From contig NZ_VOHA01000011.1 of assembly GCF_007859315.1 (NCBI RefSeq), positions 1 to 64,000 on the forward strand: a DNA stretch of 64,000 nt. The letters are read 5' to 3'. The notes beneath the pieces are model-generated. The model made no database searches. It was not told where the DNA came from and saw only the letters and a program-made list of their open reading frames with translations. Every line of letters begins with the position of its first letter. The stretch's first letter is position 1. Of the stretch, positions 52,542 through 62,051 are shown piece after piece. This DNA comes from Reyranella sp. CPCC 100927 (GTDB lineage: Bacteria > Pseudomonadota > Alphaproteobacteria > Reyranellales > Reyranellaceae). A program made the position numbers and the translations under genes.

Positions 52542-53375
52542 ATGACCGAACAGACCGTGCAGTACGCCGTCGCCGACGGCATCGCCACCGTCACCCTCAA
52601 CCGGCCCGACAAGCTCAACGCCTGGACCCGGCAGATGCAGGGCGAGGTCAAGGACGCGATGCTGCGGGCGGCGGCCGACGCGGCGGTGCGCGCCATCATC
52701 CTGACCGGCGCCGGCCGCGGTTTCTGCGCCGGCGCCGATATGGAGGTGCTGACGGCCGCCAGCAGCGGCGCCGGTGCTGCCGTCAGCGGCGCCGTGCCGC
52801 GGCCGGCGGTCGACCCGACTGCATCGGTGAATGCGCGCGCCGATTTCCGCATGACCCATTCGTATTTCCCGGCGATCCCCAAGCCGATCGTGGCGGCGGT
52901 CAACGGCCCCTGCGCCGGGCTGGGCTTCGTGATCGCGCTGTACTGCGACATGCGCTTTGCCGGCGAGAGCGCGATGTTCACCACCTCCTTCGCGCAGCGC
53001 GGCCTCATCGCCGAGCACGGGCTCTCCTGGCTGCTGCCCAAGCTGGTGGGCCTGCCGCACGCCGCCGACCTGCTCTACTCGGCGCGCAAGGTGCGCGCGC
53101 CGGAGGCCCTGCAGCTGGGCCTGGTGCAACGGTTGTTCCCCGACCAGGACCTGATGGCGCAGACGCGCGCCTACCTGAAGACCATCGTCGAGGACGTCTC
53201 GCCGCGCTCGGTCGCGGTCATGAAGCGCCAGATCTGGGAGGCGCAGTTCCAGACGCTGTCGGAAGCCACCGTGATCGCCAACCACGAGATGGAACAGAGC
53301 TTCAGCACCGCCGACTTCAAGGAGGGCGTGGCGCACTTCCTGGAGAAGCGCAAGGCCCGCTTCACCGGACGGTGA
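52542..53375 (+). CDS. Enoyl-CoA hydratase/isomerase family protein
   Basis: 277 residues, ATG at 52542 after GAGAGGAAC. Crotonase fold: LNRPDKLNAW, GAGRGFCAGADMEVL for the first oxyanion strand, and NGPCAGLGFVIALYCD for the second; C-terminal KEGVAHFLEKRKARFTGR. The FxxRGLIAEHG segment places a Glu like that of hydratases. Together with the divergent MaoC hydratase it points to fatty or aromatic acyl-CoA oxidation. Confidence 0.92.
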   Translation: MTEQTVQYAVADGIATVTLNRPDKLNAWTRQMQGEVKDAMLRAAADAAVRAIILTGAGRGFCAGADMEVLTAASSGAGAAVSGAVPRPAVDPTASVNARADFRMTHSYFPAIPKPIVAAVNGPCAGLGFVIALYCDMRFAGESAMFTTSFAQRGLIAEHGLSWLLPKLVGLPHAADLLYSARKVRAPEALQLGLVQRLFPDQDLMAQTRAYLKTIVEDVSPRSVAVMKRQIWEAQFQTLSEATVIANHEMEQSFSTADFKEGVAHFLEKRKARFTGR

Positions 53376-53378
53376 TTT

Positions 53379-53468
53379 CCTGGGAGCGCGGGCGTCCCGC
53401 CCGCTCATCCCTCGGCGCTACGCGCAGAGGCGCAAGAAAGATGCGGACGAGACGTCCGCGCTCCCAGG
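53379..53468. repeat. Interspersed palindrome, family B
   Basis: CCTGGGAGCGCGGGCGTCCC at the left and its near-complement ending CGCTCCCAGG at 53468. It fills the gap between convergent genes. Confidence 0.85.
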
Positions 53469-53471
53469 AAT

Positions 53472-54284
53472 TCACGTCGGCTCGGTCTCGCTGGTCTTGG
53501 GCTGCCACAGCAGCAGGCGCTTTTCGACCACGCCGACGGCCATGTCGAGCAGCAGCGCGAACGCGGTCAGCACCAGGATGCCGGCGAACACGGTATTGAT
53601 GTCGAACGTGCCCTCGGCCTGCAGGATCAGGTAGCCGACGCCGCGCGCCGAGCCGAGATATTCGCCGACCACGGCGCCGACGAAGGCGAGCCCGACCGCG
53701 TTGTGCAGGCTGGCGAAGACCCAGCTCATGGCGCTGGGCAGATAGATGTGGCGCAGCAGATGGCGCTTGTTGGCGCCCAGCATGCGGGCGTTGGCGATGA
53801 TGGTGGGACTGACCTCGCGCACGCCCTGGTAGACGTTGAAGAACACCACGAAGAACACCAGGGTCACGCCCAGCGCCACCTTCGACCAGATGCCGAGCCC
53901 GAACCAGACCGCGAAGATCGGCGCCAGCACGACGCGCGGCATCGAGTTGAAGCCCTTGATGTAGGGATCGAAGATCGCCGACGCGGTCGGTGCCAACGCC
54001 AGCCACAGGCCGATGCCCAGCCCCAGGACGGAGCCGACGACAAACCCCAGCGCCGTCTCCAGCAAGGTGATGGCCAGATGCGAGAAGATCTCGCCGGAGA
54101 CGAACCAGTTGATGATGATCTCGAACACCCGGAACGGCTTGCCGAAGAAGAAGGCGGCGCGCCCGGGGTCGTCGAAATAGATCGGCGGCAGGAAGGCCGG
54201 GTCCGTCAGCGCCCACCAGATGCCGATGGCAACGCCCAGCACGAGCAGCCGCAGCACCGTCAGCTGGAGTTGGCTGATCTTCAT
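53472..54284 (-). CDS. ABC transporter permease, nitrate/sulfonate/taurine type
   Basis: 270 residues with about six membrane spans and the EAA-type loop GANKRHLLRHIYLPSAMSWV near residue 170. SsuC/TauC-like subunit of an importer for sulfonates, nitrate, taurine or pyrimidine precursors. Third in the order binding protein, ATPase, permease; a 108-base gap holding a large palindrome separates it from the ATPase gene. Confidence 0.92.
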   Translation of the reverse strand: MKISQLQLTVLRLLVLGVAIGIWWALTDPAFLPPIYFDDPGRAAFFFGKPFRVFEIIINWFVSGEIFSHLAITLLETALGFVVGSVLGLGIGLWLALAPTASAIFDPYIKGFNSMPRVVLAPIFAVWFGLGIWSKVALGVTLVFFVVFFNVYQGVREVSPTIIANARMLGANKRHLLRHIYLPSAMSWVFASLHNAVGLAFVGAVVGEYLGSARGVGYLILQAEGTFDINTVFAGILVLTAFALLLDMAVGVVEKRLLLWQPKTSETEPT

Positions 54285-54295
54285 GGGTGTGCCGT

Positions 54296-54385
54296 TTTCG
54301 GACCGCGCGCGTCCACGCGCGCATCAGGCTTTCGCTCTTCGCTTCGCTGCGAGCGAGTGCGCGCGTGGACGCGCGCGGTCCGAAA
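54296..54385. repeat. Large palindrome inside the ABC operon
   Basis: Arms of about 29 bases, TTTCGGACCGCGCGCGTCCA at the left start and the complementary end closing at 54385, enclose about 30 bases with a smaller hairpin (CTCTTCGCTTCGCTGCGAG). Different in sequence from families A-D. It lies between the ATPase stop and the permease start. Confidence 0.85.
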
Positions 54386-54392
54386 CAACACG

Positions 54393-55217
54393 CTAGGCCG
54401 CTCTCTGCCGGGCATAGGCCTTCAGGACCTCTTCCTTCATGGTGTTCCAGATCTCGCGGTGCAGTTCGTTGAAGCCTGATGTCATGCGGATCTCCGAGAC
54501 ATCGCGCGGGCGCGGCAGGTCGACCTTGAAGTCGCCGATGGGTCGCGTCGCCGGTCCCGCCGACAACACGACCACGCGATCCGACAGCGCGATCGCCTCC
54601 TCCAGGTCATGGGTGATGAACAGCACCGATTTGCGGCTTTCGGCCCACAGCGCCAGCAGTTCGTTCTCCATCAGCTGGCGCGTCTGCACGTCGAGCGCCG
54701 AGAACGGCTCGTCCATCAGCAGGATGTCGGGGCTGAGGATCAGGGTCTGCGCCAGCGCCAAGCGCTTGCGCATGCCGCCCGACATCTGGTGCGGATAGCG
54801 ATCGCCGAACCCGGCCAGACCGACCCGGCGCAGCCAGTCCTCGCCCTGGCGCAATGCCTCGGCGCGCGACACGCCGCGGAACTCCAGGCCGGCCACGACA
54901 TTATCGATGCCGCGCCGCCAGGGCATCAGCGCGTCGGCCTGGAACATGTAGCCGGCGCGCCGGTTGACGCCGCGCTCGGCCACCAGGCGCTCGCCGAACA
55001 CATCCACCGTGCCCGACGACGGTGCCAGCAGGCCGGCGGCCACGTTGAGCAGGGTGGACTTGCCGCAGCCGGTCGGACCGACGACGGAGACGAACTCGCC
55101 GGCCTGCACCGCCAGGGTCGTGTTGGCGACCGCCGTGTAGGCATCACCGCCGTCGCGGCCGGCGAAGCGGCAGGTGACGTCGTTGAAGGCGAGCGCCGGC
55201 GTACCGGTCGACGTCAT
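54393..55217 (-). CDS. ABC transporter ATPase, nitrate/sulfonate/taurine type
   Basis: 274 residues. Walker A GPTGCGKST, Q-loop YMFQAD, signature MSGGMRKRLALAQ, Walker B ILLMDEPFSALD, and switch His in LFITHDLEEA. Powers the importer with the permease and binding protein around it; only 5 bases separate it from the binding-protein gene's end. Confidence 0.95.
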   Translation of the reverse strand: MTSTGTPALAFNDVTCRFAGRDGGDAYTAVANTTLAVQAGEFVSVVGPTGCGKSTLLNVAAGLLAPSSGTVDVFGERLVAERGVNRRAGYMFQADALMPWRRGIDNVVAGLEFRGVSRAEALRQGEDWLRRVGLAGFGDRYPHQMSGGMRKRLALAQTLILSPDILLMDEPFSALDVQTRQLMENELLALWAESRKSVLFITHDLEEAIALSDRVVVLSAGPATRPIGDFKVDLPRPRDVSEIRMTSGFNELHREIWNTMKEEVLKAYARQRAA

Positions 55218-55222
55218 CCGGC

Positions 55223-56263
55223 TCAGGTCTTCTGGCCGGCGCGCTTGACGAACTCGTTCGTCCAGGTCGATGCGAGCGTCGCCTTGTCCGGCTTGATATC
55301 CTTGTCGCCCTCGGCCAGGAACTTCAGGCAGTTCGCCGGGCCATCATCGGGCATCACGCCATCGGGAGAGATCGTCTCGCGCACGCTGCTGAAGGCCGTC
55401 ATGTAGAGCTTGGGATCGCCCAGCAGATAGTTCTCCGGCACCGTCTTGGCGACCTCTTCCGGCGTCGCCTTGTGCAGCCACTGGTTGGCGCGCACGATGG
55501 CGTTGGCCAGCGCCTGTGTCGTCCCGGGCGTCTTCTTCACCAGGTCAGGCTGGGCGTAGAGGCAGGCGGCCGGCATCGAGCCGCCGAACAGCTCCTGATT
55601 GCCCTTCATGGTGCGCGTGTCGACCATGACCTTGATCAGCCCCTTCTGGTCCAGCATGGTGATCGACGGATCGGTCTGCGAGATGCCGTCGATCTCGCCC
55701 TTCTCGACCGCTGCGATCACCGACGCACCGGCACCGACGCCGATAGCCACGATGTCGCTCGGCTTCAGGCCACCCTTGGCGGCCCAGTAGTTCACCAGCA
55801 TGTGGGTCTGCGAGCCGGGCGCGCTGACGCCGAACTTCATGCCCTTGATGTCGGCGGGACCCTTCACCTTCGCGGCGCGGTCTTTCAGCAGCGCGATGCT
55901 GAGCTGCATGCCGCGGCCGATCAGGGCGAAGCCGATGATGGGCTGGCCGCGCTGCTGCATACGGATCGTGTGTTCGTAGGCGCCGGCCACGACATCGGCG
56001 CTGCCGCCCATCAATGCCTGCAGCGACTTGGCGCCACCCTGGAAGTCGTTGATCTCGACATCCAGGCCCTCGTCCTTGAAGTAGTTGAGACGCTCGGCGA
56101 TGGTCAGCGACAGGTAATACAGCCCAGACTTGCCGCCGACGGCGAGCACGACCTTGGCCTTCTCGGGCTTGGCGATGGCCGGGCGGCCCAACGCCACGCC
56201 CAGCGTTCCGACCGCGGCCGATGTCAGCAACAGGCGGCGGCGCCCCATGCGCGTGTCATGCAT
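55223..56263 (-). CDS. ABC transporter substrate-binding protein (SsuA/NMT1-like)
   Basis: 346 residues from the ATG at 56263 (GGAGGAAACG upstream). Twin-arginine signal MGRRRLLLTSAAVG with cleavage near AIAK. The two-lobed NMT1/THI5-like fold has GLYYLSLTIAERLNYFKDEGLDV and the PGSQTHMLVNYW segment. First gene of the importer operon. Ligand could be a sulfonate, nitrate, or a thiamine or aromatic precursor; nothing nearby decides. Confidence 0.9.
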   Translation of the reverse strand: MHDTRMGRRRLLLTSAAVGTLGVALGRPAIAKPEKAKVVLAVGGKSGLYYLSLTIAERLNYFKDEGLDVEINDFQGGAKSLQALMGGSADVVAGAYEHTIRMQQRGQPIIGFALIGRGMQLSIALLKDRAAKVKGPADIKGMKFGVSAPGSQTHMLVNYWAAKGGLKPSDIVAIGVGAGASVIAAVEKGEIDGISQTDPSITMLDQKGLIKVMVDTRTMKGNQELFGGSMPAACLYAQPDLVKKTPGTTQALANAIVRANQWLHKATPEEVAKTVPENYLLGDPKLYMTAFSSVRETISPDGVMPDDGPANCLKFLAEGDKDIKPDKATLASTWTNEFVKRAGQKT

Positions 56264-56383
56264 CGTTTCCTCCAACCTCTCGTATGGACGAGCTTGTTCA
56301 CTTGCGTGCAGCTTGCCGCAAGCCACGGGCAGCGTCCACTCCCGGCGGACCGGTGCGGCAAGAGAGCACCCGTCGCTCGGGCT

Positions 56384-57565
56384 TCAGTTCCCGGATTTGG
56401 GCGCCGGACTGTCGCCCACGATGCGCACGACAGTGCCGTCCGTGATGCCATCCGGCGGCGTCTCGATGATGCGATCGGATGCGGCAAGGCCCGATGCCAT
56501 CTCGACCACGCGGCCCAGATCGCGCGCCACCACGACGGTCTTGAGAACGACGCGGTTCTGCGCATCGACGGTGGCGACGCGCAGCCCGTCCTGGCCGAAG
56601 ATCAAGGCGCTGGCCGGCACGCTGAGCACGTCCGTCGGCTGCGGCAGATCGAGCCGCACGTTGGCGAAGGCACCCGGCATCAACTCGCCCGCGGCATTGT
56701 CGACCACCAGCTGCATGCGCGTCGTGCCCGACGCCGGATCGACGGCCTGCGCCGAGGCCTCGACCGTCGCGGCGAACACGCGGGCGGGATATTCCGGCAC
56801 CGTGATTCGCGCCTTGGTTCCCGGCTTCACGCCGGGCACGAAGCTCTGCGGCACGTTGACGTAAAGGCGCAGCTTGCGCACGTCGGCGACCACGAACAGC
56901 GGCATGCCGCTGCCGCTGTCGGCATTAATCAAGGCGCCGAGATCGGTGTTGCGTGCCGTCACGACACCATCGAACGGCGCCAGGATCTGCTTGAAGCCGG
57001 CCATCGTCTGCAGCCGATCGACATTGGCGCGCGCCGCCCTGGTCTGGGCCTGCTTGACGCGATGGTCGGCGACCTTCTCCTCGATCGACTGCTGGGAGAC
57101 GGCGTTCGATCCGGTCAGCGCCTGCCAGCGCCGGGCGGTGACCTCGGCCAGGGCCTCGGCGGCCTCGGCGCTGGCCAGGCTGGCCCGGGCCTGCAGCAAC
57201 TGCTGATCGAGGTCCGGCGCCTCGATCTCGGCCAGCACCTGCCCGGCCTTGATGGGCGCACCGATATCGACGGACCACGTCTTCAGGTACCCGGCGACAC
57301 GGGCATAGAGTGCGGCGCGGGCATAGGCATCGAGGCGGCCGGGCAGGTCCAGGAAGGCGGCGTTGGTCCGCTTGCCGGGCTGCACGACGCTGACTGGGGG
57401 TACCGCCTGGGCCTCCGTCCATTCGCGCAGCCGGCTGTCATCGGCAAAGCGGCTCGCGATGCCGTTGCCGACCACGAGGCCGGCGATCAGCAACGCGGCC
57501 ACGCCGACCATCACCCTCTTCCGGCGCGGAACGGGTACGGCGGTGTCCTGGGGATCAGGCGGCAT
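56384..57565 (-). CDS. RND efflux periplasmic adaptor (MFP subunit)
   Basis: 393 residues, ATG at 57565. N-terminal membrane anchor (about 17-37, VMVGVAALLIAGLVVG), lipoyl segments RVAGYLKTWSVDIGAPIKAG and LAPFDGVVTARNTDLG, a coiled-coil hairpin, beta-barrel and proximal domains. HlyD/MdtA type. The start lies 11 bases inside the end of the RND pump gene, so both are co-translated. No outer membrane factor is in this operon. Confidence 0.92.
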   Translation of the reverse strand: MPPDPQDTAVPVPRRKRVMVGVAALLIAGLVVGNGIASRFADDSRLREWTEAQAVPPVSVVQPGKRTNAAFLDLPGRLDAYARAALYARVAGYLKTWSVDIGAPIKAGQVLAEIEAPDLDQQLLQARASLASAEAAEALAEVTARRWQALTGSNAVSQQSIEEKVADHRVKQAQTRAARANVDRLQTMAGFKQILAPFDGVVTARNTDLGALINADSGSGMPLFVVADVRKLRLYVNVPQSFVPGVKPGTKARITVPEYPARVFAATVEASAQAVDPASGTTRMQLVVDNAAGELMPGAFANVRLDLPQPTDVLSVPASALIFGQDGLRVATVDAQNRVVLKTVVVARDLGRVVEMASGLAASDRIIETPPDGITDGTVVRIVGDSPAPKSGN

Positions 57566-60500
57566 GAGGGGCTCCGGCGGGCGCGCCGCGGCGGCGCCCA
57601 TGCACGACACTGAAGACGACGGGTACGAAAACGAGCGTAGCGACTGTTGCAAACACCAGGCCACCGATCACGGCCCGCCCCAGCGGGGCATTCTGCTCGC
57701 CGCCCTCGCCCAGGCCAAGGGCCATCGGGGCCATGCCGATGATCATCGCCAGTGCCGTCATCAACACCGGGCGGAAGCGGATGAAGCCGGCCTCCAGCGC
57801 CGCCGTCGCGGCATCGCCCACCGCTTCCAGGCGCTCGCGCGCGAAGCTGATCACCAGCACGCTGTTGGCCGTGGCCACGCCCATGCACATGATGGCGCCG
57901 GTCAGCGCCGGCACAGACAGCTCGGTGTACGTCGCGAACAGCATCCAGACGATGCCGGCCAACGCCGCCGGCAGCGCCGAGATGATCACGAACGGATCGC
58001 TCCAGGACTGGAAGTTCACGACGATCAGCAGGTAGATCAGCACGATCGCGCCCAGCAGGCCGAACAGCAGGCCGCTGAAGGCATCGTTCATCGTGCGGAC
58101 CTGCCCTTGCAGCACGACGGCCGTGCCCTTGGGTGCGTCCTTGGCCGTATCAGCGATGATCCTGCGAATGTCGTCGGCGACGGCGCCGAGATCGCGGCCC
58201 TGCGTCGTGGCGTAGATCTGCACCATGGGCTGGATGTTGTAGTGCGACACCACGGCATTGGCGGTCGAGCGCCTGATGTCGGCGATGCCGCCCAGGACCT
58301 GCGCGTTGCCGCCGCCGGCGGCGGCCGACACCGGCAGGTTGCGCAACGCCGCCAGCGAGTCCAGGCGATACTGCGGCGCCTGCATCACGATCTGGTACGA
58401 CACGCCGTTGTCGGGATTGAGCCAGTAGGTGGGCGCCACCTGGCTGCTGCCGGCCAACGACACGACCATGCTGTTGGTCACGTCACGCGTGGTCATGCCG
58501 ACATTCTGGGCCCGCGTGCGATCGACATCGACGTTGAATACCGGACTGCCGCGCGACTGCTGGATGCGCGCATCGGCAACGCCCGGCACGCGCCGGATCT
58601 GCGCCAGGAGCTTGTTGGCATAGTCGAAGTTGGCCGCCAGGTTGGGGCCACGCAGCTGCAGGTCGATCGGCGCCGGCGCACCGAAATTCAGGATCTGGCT
58701 CACGATGTCGGCGGGCAGGAACGAGAAGCTGGTATCGGGAAAGCGCCGCGGCAGTTCCTCGCGCAGGCGCTTCACGTAGGACGCGGTCGGCGCGTGGCCG
58801 GGCTGCAGGCGGATCTGGATATCGCCGTCCTGCGAGCCGATGGTGCCGGTGTTGTTGTAGGTCATGTTGATGCCGCTGACCGGCATGCCGATGTTGTCGA
58901 CCATCGTCGCCAGTTCGGACGGCGGGATGATCTGGCGGATCGCGGCCTGGATGGCGGCGAAGCGCACGGCGCTTTCCTCGACGCGCGTGCCGATCGGTGC
59001 GCGCACATGCATCAGGATCTGGCCGGAGTCCACGGCCGGGAAGAAGTTGCGTCCCAGGAACGGCACCAGCAGGAACGAGGCCAGCACCACGACCATGAAG
59101 CCTGTCATGAACAGACGCGGGCTGGCGAGCGCCGACGACAGCAGCCCGCGGTAGCCCACGCGCAACGCCTCGAAGCGTGTCTCGAAGCCGTGCTGGAAGC
59201 GCACCAGCGGGTTGCGCGACGACGGCCGCGGCGCCTCGGCATCGTGCGCGTCATGGCGCTGCAGCAGGTACTTCGCCATGGTCGGCACCAGGGTGCGCGA
59301 CAGGATAAACGAGCACACCATGGCCAGCATCACGGCCTCGGCCATCGGCACGAACAGGAAGCGCGCCACACCCTGCAGGAAGAACATGGGCACGAAGACA
59401 ATGCAGATGCAGAGCAACGAGACGAAGGCCGGCACCACGATCTGCCGGGCGCCGTCGAGAATGGCGGGTTCGACGTCCTTGCCCTGCTCCAGGTGCCAGT
59501 TGATGTTCTCGATGGTGACCGTGGCGTCGTCGACCAGGATGCCGACAGCGAGCGCCAGGCCGCCCAGGGTCATGATGTTCAGCGTCTCGCCCAGCGCCGC
59601 CAGTCCGGCGATGGCACCCAGGACGGAAAGCGGAATCGAGATGGCGATGATGACCGTCGAGCGCCAGCTGCCCAGGAACAGCAGGATCATCAGGCTGGTG
59701 AGCGCGGCGGCGATCACGCCCTCATAGGCCACGCCGGAAATCGCCCCTTCGACGAACAGCGACTGATCGCCGATCGGCACGATGCTCAGCGTCTCGGGCA
59801 GGACCGGTTTGAGACCCGCCACCTCGCGCTTGATGCCGTCGATGATCGCCAAGGTCGAGGTCGCGCCGTTCTTGAGGATCTGCATCAACACCGAGCGGCC
59901 GCCGTCGACGTGCACGATGTTGGTCTGCGGCGGGTTGCCGTCACGCACCTGCGCCACGTCGCGGATATAGACCACGGTGCCGTTGGCGGTGCCGATCGGC
60001 AGATCGCCCAGCGCAGCGATCTCGGACGGTGCCGTGTTGAGCTGGATCGTGTACTCGAGGCTGCCGATCTTCTGGGTGCCGACCGGCGTCAGCAGGTTCT
60101 GCGCCGCCAGCGCATTGGCGACATCCTGGCCCGACAGGCCGCGCGCGGCGAGCGCCGCCGGATCGAGATCGATCTGGATCTGCCGCGTCTTGCCGCCGAA
60201 CGGAAACGGAATCGCCGCGCCCGGCACCGTCACCAGCGGCGTGCGCACCGTGTTCAACGCCAGGTCGGCCAGCGCCTGCTCCGACAAGCCGGCACCCGAC
60301 AGCGCCAGCTGGATGATCGGCACGGTCGAGGCGTTGTAGTTGAGGATCAACGGCGGCGTGATGCCGGCCGGCATCTGGCGCAGCACGGTCTGCGACACCG
60401 CCGTGACCTGCGCATTGGCCGTGCGGATATCGACGCCGGGCTGGAAGAAGATCTTGACGATACCGATGCCGGTGTACGAGTTGCCCTCGATGTGCTCGAT

Positions 60501-60734
60501 GTCATTGACGGTGGTGGTCAGGGAGCGCTGATACGGCCCCAGGATGCGCCCGGCCATCTGATCCGGCGGCAGGCCGGTGTAGCCCCACACCACCGCGATG
60601 ACCGGGATGCGGATCTCCGGAAAAATGTCGACCGGCATGCGCAGCGCCGCCAGCGGGCCCGCGATCATGACCAGCAGCGCCATCACGACGAATGTGTAGG
60701 GCCGCCGCAGGGCGACGCGGACAATGCCCAGCAT
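57555..60734 (-). CDS. RND efflux pump inner membrane subunit (AcrB-like)
   Basis: 1059 residues, start at ATG 60734. Twelve spans in two repeats with two large periplasmic loops; the proton relay motif GILVDDATVTIENI lies in span 4 (about residue 405), and the end is GLVFATVATLVFVPVVFS. The substrate-binding pore domain looks like hydrophobic/amphiphilic efflux rather than metal-exporting CusA types. Proton-driven export of drugs or other compounds with the adjacent adaptor. The outer membrane partner might be the NodT-type protein at 19186, but that belongs to MacAB. Confidence 0.95.
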   Translation of the reverse strand: MLGIVRVALRRPYTFVVMALLVMIAGPLAALRMPVDIFPEIRIPVIAVVWGYTGLPPDQMAGRILGPYQRSLTTTVNDIEHIEGNSYTGIGIVKIFFQPGVDIRTANAQVTAVSQTVLRQMPAGITPPLILNYNASTVPIIQLALSGAGLSEQALADLALNTVRTPLVTVPGAAIPFPFGGKTRQIQIDLDPAALAARGLSGQDVANALAAQNLLTPVGTQKIGSLEYTIQLNTAPSEIAALGDLPIGTANGTVVYIRDVAQVRDGNPPQTNIVHVDGGRSVLMQILKNGATSTLAIIDGIKREVAGLKPVLPETLSIVPIGDQSLFVEGAISGVAYEGVIAAALTSLMILLFLGSWRSTVIIAISIPLSVLGAIAGLAALGETLNIMTLGGLALAVGILVDDATVTIENINWHLEQGKDVEPAILDGARQIVVPAFVSLLCICIVFVPMFFLQGVARFLFVPMAEAVMLAMVCSFILSRTLVPTMAKYLLQRHDAHDAEAPRPSSRNPLVRFQHGFETRFEALRVGYRGLLSSALASPRLFMTGFMVVVLASFLLVPFLGRNFFPAVDSGQILMHVRAPIGTRVEESAVRFAAIQAAIRQIIPPSELATMVDNIGMPVSGINMTYNNTGTIGSQDGDIQIRLQPGHAPTASYVKRLREELPRRFPDTSFSFLPADIVSQILNFGAPAPIDLQLRGPNLAANFDYANKLLAQIRRVPGVADARIQQSRGSPVFNVDVDRTRAQNVGMTTRDVTNSMVVSLAGSSQVAPTYWLNPDNGVSYQIVMQAPQYRLDSLAALRNLPVSAAAGGGNAQVLGGIADIRRSTANAVVSHYNIQPMVQIYATTQGRDLGAVADDIRRIIADTAKDAPKGTAVVLQGQVRTMNDAFSGLLFGLLGAIVLIYLLIVVNFQSWSDPFVIISALPAALAGIVWMLFATYTELSVPALTGAIMCMGVATANSVLVISFARERLEAVGDAATAALEAGFIRFRPVLMTALAMIIGMAPMALGLGEGGEQNAPLGRAVIGGLVFATVATLVFVPVVFSVVHGRRRGAPAGAPHAA

Positions 60735-60951
60735 GCCGCTCAGGCCTTCCGCGGTGGGCGCACCCGCCCGTCGGCGCAGGGCAGCGGGCCGCGCCGAGAC
60801 GAGGGCGAGCGATGACGCAACAACGACATTGCAGTGCAGCAATATAAGGCCGCCAAGCTGCAATGCGAAGAAAGCCCGCGCCGTGCGACCATTCGACCAG
60901 CCATGCAGCCGGTACCGTGGAGTCTAACGCGGTTTTGATTTGGACGGCTGC

Positions 60952-61035
60952 CCCGGGAGCGCGGGCCTCCCGCCCGCTCATATCAGGTGGAGCGGGCCTT
61001 TGGCCTGATGCGGGCGGGACGCCCGCGCTCCCAGG
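60952..61035. repeat. Interspersed palindrome, family B
   Basis: CCCCGGGAGCGCGGGCCTCC at the left and GGACGCCCGCGCTCCCAGG at the right, around a centre with GCGGGC cores. It closes the 301-base gap between the RND gene start and the enoyl-CoA hydratase end; the remainder (60735-60951) presumably holds the efflux promoter, with no recognisable hexamers. Confidence 0.85.
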
Positions 61036-61899
61036 TTACTTGAACACCCGCTCCTGCCACCACGGGAAGTAGCTCGGCATGTCCGTGCTGACCTTGTCGG
61101 GGTAGTTGGCCTTGCGCTTCTCCAGAAACGAGACAACGCCCTCGCGCACGTCGGCCGACTTGCCACGCGCATAGATGCCCTTGGAGTCGACCTTGTGCGC
61201 CTCCATCGGGTGATCGGCGCCCAGCATCTTCCAGATCATCTGCTTGTTGAGCGCCACCGACACCGGCGCGGTGTTGTCGGCGATCTCGCGCGCGAGCTTG
61301 TAGGCTTCGGGCAGCAGCTCGGCGGGCTTGTGAACCGAGCGCACCAGGCGGCCACGCAGCGCCTCCTCGGCACCAAAGACACGGCCGGTCATCACCCACT
61401 CGAGCGCCTGCTGCGGTCCCACCAGGCGCGGCAGGAACCAGCTCGAGCAGGCCTCCATCACGATGCCGCGGCGGGTGAAGACGAAGCCGTAGCGCGCCTC
61501 CTCGGACGCCAGGCGCACGTCCATGGCCAGCTGCATCGTGATGCCCACGCCGACCGCCGGCCCGTTGCAGGCGGCGATCAGCGGCTTCAGGCAGTCGAAC
61601 AGCCGCAGGGTCAGCAGGCCACCGCCGTCGCGGTGGCCGTCGAGCCCGGGATCGACCGGGCCGCGGTTCTCGGCGTTGAAGGTGTTGGCACCGCCCGACA
61701 GATCGGCGCCGGCGCAGAAGCCGCGACCGGCGCCGGTGAAGACGATGGCGCGCACGTCATCGTCGCGATCGGCGCGGTCGAGGGCATCGAGCAGCTCCGA
61801 CAGCATGCGCCCGGTGAAAGCGTTGAGCTTGTCCGGCCGGTTCAGCGTGATGGTGAGAATGCCGTCCTTGGCGTCGTACTTGATCTGCTCGTAGTCCAT
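61036..61899 (-). CDS. Enoyl-CoA hydratase/isomerase family protein
   Basis: 287 residues, ATG at 61899 with GGAG 7 bases upstream; a second ATG four codons earlier is possible. Crotonase fold: LNRPDKLNAFTG, GAGRGFCAGADLSGG and NGPAVGVGITMQLAMD. A 20-residue insertion follows the first oxyanion loop and the C-terminus ends PWWQERVFK, features seen in the larger Rhodospirillales crotonases. Probably a hydratase in acid degradation. Confidence 0.92.
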   Translation of the reverse strand: MDYEQIKYDAKDGILTITLNRPDKLNAFTGRMLSELLDALDRADRDDDVRAIVFTGAGRGFCAGADLSGGANTFNAENRGPVDPGLDGHRDGGGLLTLRLFDCLKPLIAACNGPAVGVGITMQLAMDVRLASEEARYGFVFTRRGIVMEACSSWFLPRLVGPQQALEWVMTGRVFGAEEALRGRLVRSVHKPAELLPEAYKLAREIADNTAPVSVALNKQMIWKMLGADHPMEAHKVDSKGIYARGKSADVREGVVSFLEKRKANYPDKVSTDMPSYFPWWQERVFK

Positions 61900-61921
61900 C
61901 GTTTGCTCCATTGTTTGGGGT

Positions 61922-62051
61922 CTTCCCTTCCCCGCTTGCGGGGAAGGTGGCCGAAGGCCGGATGGGGAGCCGACGTGGTCTCTGCTACCAAAACCACGTT
62001 AGGTCCCCTCCGCCCCTTCGGGGCACCTCCCCACTCTCGTGGGGAGGAAAT
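61922..62051. repeat. Composite palindromic repeat, family D
   Basis: CCCTTCCCCGCTTGCGGGGAAGG, then GTGGCCGAAGGCCGGATGGGG, and GGCACCTCCCCACTCTCGTGG at the right. Nearly the same left half as the copy at 12770-12930. It fills the gap between the hydratase and the GMC oxidoreductase. Confidence 0.85.

Noticed and set aside
57363-60815. 1150-codon open frame on the + strand opposite the RND pump gene
   Set aside because: Composition is dominated by His, Arg, Gln, Asp and Ala, as expected from the antisense of a high-GC membrane protein gene; there is no family motif and the minus strand encodes a clear AcrB-type protein.
203-62051. Palindromic repeats as CRISPR arrays
   Set aside because: Copies are scattered singly, with no regular spacers and no cas genes.
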